This document shows positions 1 to 7,269 of a DNA stretch of 64,000 nucleotides, piece after piece. Position 1 is the first letter of the stretch, and every line of letters starts with the position of its first letter. The DNA comes from DASPSM01 sp963752185 (lineage in GTDB: Bacteria; Planctomycetota; Planctomycetia; Planctomycetales; Planctomycetaceae): contig CAVVXK010000002.1 of assembly GCA_963752185.1 (NCBI GenBank), positions 3,534,001 to 3,598,000 on the forward strand. The letters are read 5' to 3'. The notes under the pieces were generated by a model. The model was not told the DNA's origin. It searched no databases and saw only the letters and a list, made by a program, of their open reading frames with translations. A program made the position numbers and the translations under genes.

Positions 1-95
1 GGGTACGCGGGCCTCAACTGCAAGCCCCCGCTGTGAGTGTCCCGTCACTCTCACATCTGCCTCTCCCAAATCGACTCTCGTGTAGGAAGGTGCAC

Positions 96-1211
96 ATGTC
101 CCCAAACATGTCTCGCGTCGTCCCTTCGTTGGGCGCTTTGTCGCTACTGCTCGCCCAGGCAGTGGCCGCCAACGCCCAGGGGTTCGGCAACGATTGTTGC
201 CCAACCTGTCAGGCCCAGCCCACTTGCTGCCCTGCCCCCGTCACTTGCATGCAGCCGGTGAGCGTCCCCTGTTATCAAACGGTCCCCGTCACGACCTACG
301 AGCCCCGTCGCTGCACGGTGATGAAGCCCGTGGTGCACACGGACATCATCGAACAACCGATCACCGAGTGCCGTCCCATTTGCGAGACGAAGACCGCCCA
401 GGTCCCGTACTGCGCCTATCAACCGGTCACCACCTTCGTGCAGCAGACCCGCGACGCGGGTTGTTGGCGGACTTATCAGCAATGCTGCCCGCGGATGTCC
501 CCGTGCCAGTATGACCCGAACCCGGGTCTCGTCGGCTGGATGAACCGCACTGGCTACGAGATGCGGATGGCCTTCCAGCCGCAAGTCACCTATCACCGCC
601 AGTGGGTACCGAACTACATCACCACGAGCGTTCCCGTTACGCGCATGGTCGCCACGCAACAAGTCCGCACCGTGACCTACAACGTCACGCGGTACGAGCA
701 GTTCCACACCGTGCAGAAGATTCCGGTGAACCGCGTCGTGATGGTGCCCGAAGAAATCACCGTCCAACGCCCCGTCACCGTCTATCGCACGGTTCCGATC
801 GGCACGAGCGTCGCCTGGGTGCCGCAGGGATCTATCTACGGCGGCGGCACGGCCACGGCCCTCGGCCCGTCGACGGATAAATTGGGCAAAGTCATTCGCC
901 GTGATATCCGCGAAGCCGAGCGTGCCGGCGAGGACAAAGGCTTTAAAGAAGGAAAGCGTTACGAGCGTGACAAGATCGAACGTCAGCAGGGCACCGGCGA
1001 CAGCTTCGACGGAGCCCCCCGTAGCCTCGATGGCCAGCGCTCCCAGATGACGATTCCCCAGCGAACCAGTGATAACTCGGGCCCGCAGCAAGTTTCGCAG
1101 CGGGTTCCGTCTGCCGTGTTAGTAAATGGTTGGATGGCTCGGAACGGAATGGCGAATGCCGCGGCACCGCAAGCCCCGGTGAGCGTCTCCGTCGCCGACG
1201 CCAAGCAGTAG
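96..1211 (+). CDS. Secreted Cys/Pro/Val-rich hypothetical protein
   Basis: A 371-residue protein. The ATG at 96 is chosen because AGGAAGG lies five bases upstream and the next residues form a signal peptide (MSPNMSRVVPSL, then an LLLAQAVAANAQ segment with a likely AxA cleavage near residue 28). The mature N-terminus is rich in Cys pairs (CCPTCQ, TCC). The middle has many PV-x-T-Y/F segments that look like short beta repeats. The C-terminal third is charged, then Gln/Ser-rich and disordered. I do not recognise a named domain. Cys-rich, PV-repeat secreted proteins of this build occur in planctomycetes, so an envelope or cell-surface role is an inference. An earlier in-frame ATG at 33 would add 21 residues before the signal peptide and lacks a ribosome site. 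Confidence 0.72.
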   Translation: MSPNMSRVVPSLGALSLLLAQAVAANAQGFGNDCCPTCQAQPTCCPAPVTCMQPVSVPCYQTVPVTTYEPRRCTVMKPVVHTDIIEQPITECRPICETKTAQVPYCAYQPVTTFVQQTRDAGCWRTYQQCCPRMSPCQYDPNPGLVGWMNRTGYEMRMAFQPQVTYHRQWVPNYITTSVPVTRMVATQQVRTVTYNVTRYEQFHTVQKIPVNRVVMVPEEITVQRPVTVYRTVPIGTSVAWVPQGSIYGGGTATALGPSTDKLGKVIRRDIREAERAGEDKGFKEGKRYERDKIERQQGTGDSFDGAPRSLDGQRSQMTIPQRTSDNSGPQQVSQRVPSAVLVNGWMARNGMANAAAPQAPVSVSVADAKQ

Positions 1212-1220
1212 TTGGTTGGA

Positions 1221-1339
1221 CCGGACCGCCCTCGGGTGTTCCGGTCGTCGACTGAGCCGCCTTCGGGCGACTCGGAGTTGAGACTGAGCCGCCCTTGGGC
1301 GACTCAGAGATGAGACTGAGCCGCCGCGAGGCGACTCAG
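1221..1339 (+). repeat. Four tandem tetraloop hairpins, period about 32 bp
   Basis: Four 24-base hairpins lie at 1221-1244, 1252-1275, 1284-1307 and 1316-1339. Each has a 10-bp stem with one mismatch at the sixth pair and a four-base loop. The last three share nearly the same stem (CTGAGCCGCC / GGCGACTCAG) but carry loops TTCG, CTTG and GCGA, all known stable RNA tetraloop types. The first has an unrelated stem and a CTCG loop. They begin 10 bases after the stop of the secreted protein gene. No T-run follows, so they do not look like simple terminators; 3'-end mRNA protection is possible. Confidence 0.75.
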
Positions 1340-1566
1340 TGCGAGGTTAAGCGGAACCGACCGGCCGACACGAAGCCTCACCTTCGCCTCGGCCAATGAC
1401 TGTGATTTGCGACCCCAAGCCTTCCCCTGTCTGGTTCCGTTTCCCTCGCGGCATCGGTATCACGCTGATGCCCAAATGACAGCGCAATCTGCGGCCGGGC
1501 AATCCGTCCGTGGGGACGCGCTAATTTGAATCGGGCGGCAAATACACCTGTCGCTCTCACCCTCGA

Positions 1567-1599
1567 AGCCCGCTGGAGCCCTCCAGCGGGCTTTTTTTT
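1567..1599 (+). terminator. Strong Rho-independent terminator
   Basis: A perfect 12-bp stem (1567-1578 with 1581-1592) closes a two-base loop and runs straight into eight T residues (1592-1599). It lies about 360 bases after the last coding sequence on this strand, so it may end the long 3' region of the 96-1211 transcript or a separate short RNA. I see no gene in 1340-1566: no convincing tRNA arm, tmRNA end or SRP core. Confidence 0.9.
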
Positions 1600-1759
1600 G
1601 TGAATCGGCATCTCGCTGCAAAAGCAAAAATCCCCGCCGAAAAACGGCGAAAAAAAACCGACGAGACCGAGCTACTCGGTCGCCGCGTTCCGCGTACAAT
1701 TCAACCTAAGGCGGTGTTCGACAGCCGTTTGGAATCGAGAGCCACTGATACGCGCACGC

Positions 1760-1830
1760 CAAGTTGCCAGAAACCTGGCGAAGTCCAGACCAGGTTTGCC
1801 GAAACCTGGTCCAGCTCTCGCCAACTTCGC
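1760..1830. repeat. Nested inverted repeats around CCAGGTTT
   Basis: A perfect 9-bp inverted repeat with a 4-base loop lies at 1789-1810 (ACCAGGTTT / AAACCTGGT). A smaller one lies at 1766-1779 (GCCAG / CTGGC). An outer pair, AAGTTG at 1761 and CAACTT at 1822, encloses both, and a further ACCAGGTT follows near 1850. It sits between the terminator at 1567-1599 and the 3' end of the minus-strand TPR gene. Either a structured 3' region or a protein-binding site; I cannot tell which. Confidence 0.5.
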
Positions 1831-1898
1831 CCAAACATGGTGCGAATGACACCAGGTTGCTCGAAGGCGCCATCGGCTCAGTGGTTGCGCTCGCCGTT

Positions 1899-2721
1899 CT
1901 AATTGTCGCGATAAGCCTGGCGATTGCGATAAAGCTCCAGTCGAGCGAGCCAGTCTGACTTTTGAGCGGCTGACGAAGCCAGCTCGACCGCTCGGGTTTG
2001 CCATTTGACGGCGTTCGCAAAATCTCCCGCTTCGGCATTGGCGGCGGCAAGCGTGGTCAGAATCGTCGGATCGTCCTCCGCGCCGGCCAGCTCGAGCGCT
2101 TTGCTCGCATCGGCGACCGCCTTCTTTCCGTTGCGAGTCCGGTCTTCCTGGGCCGTCGCCTCCTCCCAGGCCCGATTGTTCCAGGCGTTCACCAGCTTCG
2201 GATCGAGGCGGATGGCCTCGTTGTAGTCGGCGATCGCCTTGTCGTATTCCTTCTTTCGACCCCAGGCCAGTCCCCTGTTATCGAAGGCGACGGCCATTTT
2301 CGGATTGAGACGAACGGCCTGGTTGAAATCCTCGATCGCCAGATCGAGATCGCCCTTTTCGATCCGCAGCGCCCCCGCGTGTTGTACGCGTCCGCCGCCT
2401 TCGGATTCCGCTTCAACTCCTCCTCGAAATAATCCTCCGCCTGGGAGAACGGGATCACATCCGAGCGGCTGATCCAACCTTTGACCGTTTTGTGCAGGGA
2501 CCACGAGACCCAAAACCAGTCGCCGTTGACGTGCTTCACGTCGAGCACGTTCCCCACGGGCACGGTGCCCCTCGTGTCGTTGCCGGAGCGCAGATCGGCC
2601 GGGTGAATCGTGACAATGCGTTCCCCCTCCGCAATTTCCTGAGTGAACGCCACGGCCGGCCAAGATCCCCCAGGAGCGCGATCGAAACAATGGCAACTCG
2701 ACGCATGGCAACTCGACGCAT
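1899..2721 (-). CDS. Exported SH3-like/TPR protein, two frameshifts
   Basis: Read across two breaks this is one exported protein of about 274 residues. The N-terminus (MRRVAMRRVAIVSIALL) is a signal peptide. A short SH3-like segment follows (GERIVTIHPADL ... GDWFWV), then about three TPR units (NRGLAWGRKKEYDKAIADY is typical). Both breaks are in runs of five G on the coding strand, at 2667-2671 and 2372-2376. Adding one G at the first gives LLGGSWPAVAFTQE, a proper signal-peptide end. Adding one G at the second joins AYNTRG to ALRIEKGDLDLAIEDF. The start region carries a perfect 15-bp duplication (2690-2719), so two start codons (2721, 2706) each open with MRRVA. It is divergent from the PQQ gene. 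TPR plus SH3 suggests envelope protein binding; function otherwise unknown. Confidence 0.7.
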
Positions 2722-2727
2722 GGCAAC

Positions 2728-2790
2728 CGCCTTTCGCGATCGAATGTGACCCCTTTCAATTATTGAGCAGATTCAACTGTGATCAATGGC
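2728..2790. repeat. Direct repeat copy 1 between divergent genes
   Basis: An imperfect direct repeat of about 63 bp whose partner lies at 2931-2993. Shared blocks are CGCCTTT.GC.ATCGAA, a TTA.TTGAGCAGAT core and TGTGATCAAT / TGGTGATCAAT. This copy directly abuts the 5' end of the minus-strand TPR gene. Confidence 0.7.
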
Positions 2791-2930
2791 CGAATTTTCG
2801 CTCAAGGCAGCCCGCGTGCTTTTTATCACGGAGCCGCCCGGGAAAGGCCTGTCGCGCTCTCACTTCGCGCATTCGTCGCGGCCGATGTCAGCCGTCGCGA
2901 TGCTGCCAAGTTTTTACCTCCGCGGAAACC

Positions 2931-2993
2931 CGCCTTTTGCAATCGAAGCTGACGCTGCTAGATTACTTGAGCAGATCCAATGGTGATCAATCG
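2931..2993. repeat. Direct repeat copy 2, upstream of the PQQ-propeller gene
   Basis: Second copy of the 63-bp repeat, offset by about 204 bp and with one indel. It ends 36 bases before the PQQ-propeller start. One copy in front of each divergent gene suggests a duplicated promoter or operator block. The 140 bases between the copies hold no gene I can support. Confidence 0.7.
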
Positions 2994-3029
2994 GCTCTTG
3001 GCGACTCGGATTGCACTCTGAGGTTTCTG

Positions 3030-4544
3030 ATGACACGGCTTTACCTCGCGATAATTCTGGGCATCCCCTGCGTGAGTTTCGCCGCCGACTGGCCGATAGG
3101 TGGGCGAGACGCTACCCGCAATCCCGTCAGCGCGGAACACGGCGCTCCCACCGATTGGCAAGTCAAAACGAATGAGCAGCCCACTCGGAATATCCGCTGG
3201 TCGACCCCCGCGATCGCGGGAGCCATCGGCGGGCCCGTTGTCGCGAACGGCCTGATCTGGATCGGAGCGAACAACGACCAGCCCCTCGATCGGACCGTGC
3301 GTGGCGATCGTGGCGTCCTGGCTTGTTTTCGCGAATCCGACGGCAAATTTCTGTATCAATATTCCTCGCCCCGGATGGACGAGAGGACGGCCGACTGGCC
3401 GCATCAGGGGCTCAGCGGCTCTCCCGTCGCGGGAAAAGAGCGGCTCTGGTTCATCACCAACCGCCGCGAAGTCGTCTGCCTCGACACCAGCCCCCTGACT
3501 CGCGGCCGAGGCCCCGCGCGAGAACTGTGGAAATACGACCTCGTCAAACAAGAGGGCGTCTCACCAAATTCGCCCATGATCCCCAGCCACAACAACCTTG
3601 GCTCTCCCGCGATCGATCACGATCTCTTGTTTGTTCCGACCGGCAATGGTGTGGGTGTTGACCATCCTGAAGCGACCCAAGTCAGGGCGCCGAACGCACC
3701 GACTCTGTTATGCCTGCGGAAGGATGACGGAACCGTGGTTTGGCGGGACCATTCCGCCGGCCACGAGATCTTCGGCGGTCACACGTCGAGCCCGTTGGTT
3801 GTGGAGATTGCCGGCCAGTCTCAGGTGATTCATCCGCAAGCCGACGGCTGGGTGCGCTCATTCGCCGCCAGATCCGGCCGCCTGCTCTGGAAATTCGACA
3901 TCAACCGCAAAGGCGCGAAATGGAATTGGCCCGATCGCGGCGGAAACTCAAAGCATGTCGTGGTCGCCACGCCCGTCTTTGCCGAGGGCCGAATCTACTT
4001 CGCCGCAGGCCGCGATCCGGAATTCGCCGGCACACACGGACGCCTGTTTTGCGTCGATCCAAACCGCACGGGCGACATCAGCCCCGAGCTTGACGACGGA
4101 AACGGCCGAGGCCAGGCCAACCCGAACTCGGGTCTGGTCTGGAGCTTCGCCGAAGATGGCCTTGCTGAAACGACCTCGTGCGTGGCCGTTCATCAAGGTC
4201 TCGCCATCCTGCCCGACGGAGCCGGACACGTCCATTGCTTCGATGCCGCGAGCGGCAAGCGTCATTGGACTTACGACACTGGCTCAGCGCATTTCGGCGA
4301 TGCCTTGATCGTCGACGGCAAAGTTTACGTCACCAACGATGAGGGACTCGTCACGATTTTGCAGCTCTCAAAGACATTGGGAGTCGTGGCAACGCACCGC
4401 ATGAATCGCGTTCGCGTGACGAAGCGAGACACGAGCGTCGAAGAAAATGTTTTGGATCACCTGGTCGCGTCGCCCGTTTTTGCAAACGGCACGCTCTACA
4501 TCCAATCGACGGGCATGCTCTACGCCATCGGTGGCACGCATTGA
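3030..4544 (+). CDS. Exported PQQ-like beta-propeller protein
   Basis: A 504-residue protein whose start at ATG 3030 opens a clear signal peptide (MTRLYLAIILGIPCVSFAA). The body carries repeated propeller-blade motifs of the PQQ/BamB type: GSPVAGKERLWFITNRREVVCLD, in which the outer strand ends in V.CLD; GRLFCVDPNRTGD; HCFDAASGKRHWTYDTG; and VYVTNDEG. Planctomycetes encode many such exported propellers beside oxidative or scaffold functions. No dehydrogenase active-site Asp or cytochrome domain is evident, so I call it a structural or binding propeller and not a quinoprotein dehydrogenase. It is transcribed away from the TPR gene, with a direct-repeat copy just upstream. An upstream reading-frame extension to 2643 is low-complexity and is rejected. 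Confidence 0.85.
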   Translation: MTRLYLAIILGIPCVSFAADWPIGGRDATRNPVSAEHGAPTDWQVKTNEQPTRNIRWSTPAIAGAIGGPVVANGLIWIGANNDQPLDRTVRGDRGVLACFRESDGKFLYQYSSPRMDERTADWPHQGLSGSPVAGKERLWFITNRREVVCLDTSPLTRGRGPARELWKYDLVKQEGVSPNSPMIPSHNNLGSPAIDHDLLFVPTGNGVGVDHPEATQVRAPNAPTLLCLRKDDGTVVWRDHSAGHEIFGGHTSSPLVVEIAGQSQVIHPQADGWVRSFAARSGRLLWKFDINRKGAKWNWPDRGGNSKHVVVATPVFAEGRIYFAAGRDPEFAGTHGRLFCVDPNRTGDISPELDDGNGRGQANPNSGLVWSFAEDGLAETTSCVAVHQGLAILPDGAGHVHCFDAASGKRHWTYDTGSAHFGDALIVDGKVYVTNDEGLVTILQLSKTLGVVATHRMNRVRVTKRDTSVEENVLDHLVASPVFANGTLYIQSTGMLYAIGGTH

Positions 4545-4613
4545 AGGCTCGGGATCCGAGCGGCTGCCAGTTATCAGGCCCGAGAACAACCGCCTTGTCG
4601 CCCTCTTGCCGAT

Positions 4614-5456
4614 TCAGCGAGCAAGGAATTCGCGGATTTCTGCCGCGATCTCCGCGGCATGCGTCTCGAGTGCGAAATGTCCCGTGTCGAAGAAGCGGAC
4701 GACCGCGTTGGGGATGTCGCGTTTGAACGCCTCGGCTCCAGGCGGCAGGAAGAACGGGTCGTTCTTGCCCCACACGGCCAAAAGCGGCGGCTTGTGCGTG
4801 CGGAAGTACTTTTGAAAAGTCGGATAGAGCGCCACGTTGTTTTTGTAGTCTCCGAACAGGTCAAGCTGCAGCTCGGGCGAGCCCGGCCGGCTCAGGTAGA
4901 AGTTATCGAGTGAGTATCCATCCGGAGAGACGGCCGTCGTGTCGGGGACGCCGTGCGTGTATTGCCAAACGGTTGTTTCGGGTTTCAGGAACGCGCGGAG
5001 CGCGTCGCGGTTGGTCTGCGACGCGTCCTGCCAATACGCCCGGATCGGGTTCCACCCTTCGCTGAGACCTTCCTCGTAGGCGTTGCCGTTTTGGGAGATG
5101 ATCGCCGTGATCCGGTCCGGGTGCTTTACGGCCAGGCGAAAGCCGGTCGGCGCACCGTAATCGAAGACATAAACGGCGTAACGATCGAAGCCGATGACCT
5201 CGGTGAAACGATCGATGGTCTCGGCCAGCCGATCGAAAGTATGCACGCGCGGCGGGTCGGACTTTCCGAACCCCGGCAAATCGGGGGCGACGATGTGAAA
5301 GCGGTCGGCCAACAGCGGGATCAGATCCCGGAACATGTGGCTCGAGCTCGGAAATCCATGCAGCAACAGCAGCTTCGGGGCACTGGCCGCGCCGGCCTCG
5401 CGGTAAAAGACCTTTGAGCCGTCGGAATCGGCCGTGCGATACTTGATGGCGGTCAT
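4614..5456 (-). CDS. Alpha/beta hydrolase, haloalkane dehalogenase/epoxide hydrolase type
   Basis: A 280-residue soluble hydrolase. The ATG at 5456 is chosen because AGGAGG lies six bases upstream. The oxyanion segment is LLHGFPSS, and the nucleophile elbow is VFDYGAPTG with Asp99 where esterases have Ser. The acid is Asp233 (WGKNDPFF) and the base is His260 (DTGHFALE). An Asp nucleophile places it with haloalkane dehalogenases, epoxide hydrolases and fluoroacetate dehalogenases. The DYGAPTG elbow matches a large uncharacterised branch of that group, so the substrate is unknown. It is the last gene of a minus-strand operon behind another alpha/beta hydrolase (34-base gap) and a short-chain dehydrogenase, suggesting a small catabolic or detoxification unit. 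It ends opposite the convergent PQQ-propeller gene. Confidence 0.88.
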   Translation of the reverse strand: MTAIKYRTADSDGSKVFYREAGAASAPKLLLLHGFPSSSHMFRDLIPLLADRFHIVAPDLPGFGKSDPPRVHTFDRLAETIDRFTEVIGFDRYAVYVFDYGAPTGFRLAVKHPDRITAIISQNGNAYEEGLSEGWNPIRAYWQDASQTNRDALRAFLKPETTVWQYTHGVPDTTAVSPDGYSLDNFYLSRPGSPELQLDLFGDYKNNVALYPTFQKYFRTHKPPLLAVWGKNDPFFLPPGAEAFKRDIPNAVVRFFDTGHFALETHAAEIAAEIREFLAR

Positions 5457-5489
5457 GGCGCCTCCTTTAGAAAACGTGACCAATTGATC

Positions 5490-6185
5490 TCAGCCCGCGT
5501 CTGTTTCGGCAATTGCCTCTCGAATAATATTCACCACGACGGACGGCGCGGACACCATCGATGTGTGATCGACCGGATGTGAATGCACCCGCGCCTGCAT
5601 CCGCTGGGACATGAAACGCTGGTTGTCGTGGATAATCATGCGGTCATCTTCGGCCACGAGGTACCAGGTCGGACGGTCCCTCCACAGCGGTCGCTCGACG
5701 GCGACATTGATGCAGTTCGTCGAGATCGGTCGCTGCACTGCCGCCAAGATCGCCAGCTCCTGCGCCTCGGCATTCTGGGCAAAGGCCGTGGCGAACGCCG
5801 ACTCGGGCAGATAGATCAACCCGTGCTGGTCGGGAGCCAGCTTCGGCGCCAGCGAGTGCGGTTGGCCGCGATAGAAAACATCCGCCACCGTTTCCCCCTC
5901 GTCGGGCGCCAAGGCAGACACATAGACGAGCGCCTGCACACGCTTGTCTCGCGTGGCCCCGATCACGGCGCCGGCATAAGCATGGCCGGCAAGAACGACC
6001 GGCCCCGTCAGGCGCTCGAGCGTGCGATCGAGGGCTGCCACATCCTCGCGAAATGAGGTCAGCGGCAACGGTGCCGCGACCACCTTGACCCCTTCCGCCA
6101 CGAGCGGCGCGATCACCTTTGCCCAACTTGATCCGTCGGCCCAAGCCCCATGGGCCAGCACAACGTTCACATGACGCGAAGACAT
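5490..6185 (-). CDS. Alpha/beta hydrolase-fold protein with Ala at the nucleophile
   Basis: A 231-residue alpha/beta-hydrolase-fold protein. The start at 6185 gives MSSRHVNVVLAHGAW with a G-rich ribosome site; an upstream in-frame extension is only translation of the intergenic repeat and is rejected. The fold is clear: LAHGAWADGSSW oxyanion loop, LAGHAYAGAVIGA elbow at residues 65-77, an acid-side YLVAEDDRMI segment, and a late HPVDHTSMVSAP His region. The elbow normally reads GHSYGG with Ser as nucleophile; here residue 69 is Ala. I recall the HAYAG form as recurring in a bacterial subfamily, so this is probably not a chance mutation. Ester hydrolysis by the usual route is doubtful; a lyase, isomerase or binding role is possible. 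It lies between the short-chain dehydrogenase and the Asp-nucleophile hydrolase. Confidence 0.83.
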   Translation of the reverse strand: MSSRHVNVVLAHGAWADGSSWAKVIAPLVAEGVKVVAAPLPLTSFREDVAALDRTLERLTGPVVLAGHAYAGAVIGATRDKRVQALVYVSALAPDEGETVADVFYRGQPHSLAPKLAPDQHGLIYLPESAFATAFAQNAEAQELAILAAVQRPISTNCINVAVERPLWRDRPTWYLVAEDDRMIIHDNQRFMSQRMQARVHSHPVDHTSMVSAPSVVVNIIREAIAETDAG

Positions 6186-6217
6186 CACCGCCCCCCCTTC
6201 CACCGTCGACTGACAGC

Positions 6218-6300
6218 GGGAGGGCGAAGCTCCTGCTGAGCCGTCTTCCGCGCCTTTCACACGATCGGCTCGGCAGGAGCCTCGCCCTCCCATACTTCAA
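6218..6300. repeat. Intergenic inverted repeat, family A, copy 1
   Basis: Two 26-base arms (6218-6243 and 6266-6291) are near-perfect inverted copies built on GGGAGGGCGAAGCTCCTGC. They are followed by the tail CATACTTCAA. A second copy lies at 10790-10876 with the same tail. It occupies the gap between two genes of one operon, so it should form a strong hairpin within that mRNA. Confidence 0.85.
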
Positions 6301-6307
6301 TCGACCG

Positions 6308-7078
6308 TCAAATCGACTTCACCTCCCCGCCATCCATCCGCAGCGTCGCACCTGTCATCCAGCGGGCGCCCGGCGACACCAGAAAGGCCATCAGCTCGGC
6401 GATCTCCTCGGGCTTGCCGTAGCGACCGATACCAGCCTCCTTGGGAAACTTGGCCGTCGCCTCCTCGACGGTCATTTGATGCAGCGGCACCCAATGTTCG
6501 AGATACGAGCGGCGGCGCCCTGTCATCACGGCCCCGGGCAGCACGCTATTGACCTGCACGCCGTCAGTAATTCCGCGATCGGAAAAGGCCTTCGCCAACG
6601 CGATAATTGCCGCATTGATCGTGCCCACGGCGGCGTAGGGCGCCTTCGGAAAGATGGCCGAATTGCCCGACATCAGCACCACCGAGCCCTTCGCCTGCTT
6701 AGAGCACGGCCAGGCGGCGATCGTCAGGCGCCGCGCACCGTGCAGCTTCGGCGCGAGTCCCGCGTCCCACTGCTCGTCCGTCATCTCGAACAGATCGATC
6801 TGCGGCACGGCACCGGAGATATTGAGCAGCGCGTCGATCCGGCCAAACGCCTGGAGCGTCTGATCGACCACGGTCCGGGCGGCCGAAGGCTGCGCGAGAT
6901 CGAGATCGATCACGAGCGCCTCGGCGCCGGCGGCCTTCACGGCTTCGGCGGTCTGCTCCAAATTGGCGCGGTTTCGCGCCACCAAGGCGAGCGCCGAGAA
7001 ATCGAGGGCCAGGCGGATCGCCGTCGCCTGACCAATTCCCTGGCTGGCCCCCGTGACGATGGCAACTGATTTCGACAT
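6308..7078 (-). CDS. Short-chain dehydrogenase/reductase, catalytic Lys absent
   Basis: A 256-residue SDR-fold protein. ATG 7078 has AAGGAG eight bases upstream. The cofactor loop TGASQGIG spans residues 9-16, DLDLAQP follows beta-4, and NISG at 86-89 stands where NNAG is usual. Ser137 and Tyr148 are present in SGNSAIFPKAPY, but the position four after Tyr is Gly152 where classical SDRs have Lys (YxxxK). The late VNSVLPG and RYGKPEEIAELMAFLVS segments are typical of the family. Loss of Lys would weaken normal NAD(P)-dependent alcohol oxidation, so it may use a shifted base or have another role. First gene of the three-gene minus-strand operon; the fold call is secure, the reaction is not. Confidence 0.87.
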   Translation of the reverse strand: MSKSVAIVTGASQGIGQATAIRLALDFSALALVARNRANLEQTAEAVKAAGAEALVIDLDLAQPSAARTVVDQTLQAFGRIDALLNISGAVPQIDLFEMTDEQWDAGLAPKLHGARRLTIAAWPCSKQAKGSVVLMSGNSAIFPKAPYAAVGTINAAIIALAKAFSDRGITDGVQVNSVLPGAVMTGRRRSYLEHWVPLHQMTVEEATAKFPKEAGIGRYGKPEEIAELMAFLVSPGARWMTGATLRMDGGEVKSI

Positions 7079-7175
7079 CGGAATTCTCCTTCTCGGGGCA
7101 GGACCTGACGATGCGGACGCAGTCGATGCCGTTCATTCAGCGATTTCGGCCCACTCCGGCTCGGCCCGAGCATTT

Positions 7176-7230
7176 CTTCGAACGTCAAACGAATTCGCAC
7201 GCCCACGCAAAGCCGTGGGACGTGGCACCC
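7176..7230. repeat. Intergenic repeat, family B, partial inverted copy
   Basis: This 55-base stretch is the reverse complement of 30010-30063 with only a few changes, including the GCGTGGGCGTGCGA block and CGTTTGACGT.CGAAG. It lacks the second arm present at 30010-30096. It lies between the 5' end of the short-chain dehydrogenase operon and the 3' end of the FAD-disulfide reductase gene. Confidence 0.85.
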
Positions 7231-7269
7231 CCACTTCGAAACCGAGGCCGTTGCTCCTAAAAAAGACGA

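Noticed and set aside
144..1091. Long minus-strand reading frame opposite the Cys-rich secreted protein
   Set aside because: Composition is that of an antisense shadow in high-GC DNA. The plus strand has a ribosome site, signal peptide and Cys motifs.
1221..1339. Tandem hairpins as a CRISPR array
   Set aside because: Period is 32 bp with no variable spacers, and the stem, not a direct repeat, is conserved. No cas genes nearby.
1480..1565. Possible tRNA or tmRNA before the terminator
   Set aside because: No complete acceptor, anticodon or T arm with GGTTCGA could be formed.
2643..3029. N-terminal extension of the PQQ-propeller protein
   Set aside because: It is read through the TPR gene start and the duplicated block; a proper signal peptide begins at 3030.
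6186..6293. N-terminal extension of the GHAYAG hydrolase
   Set aside because: It is only translation of the family A repeat.
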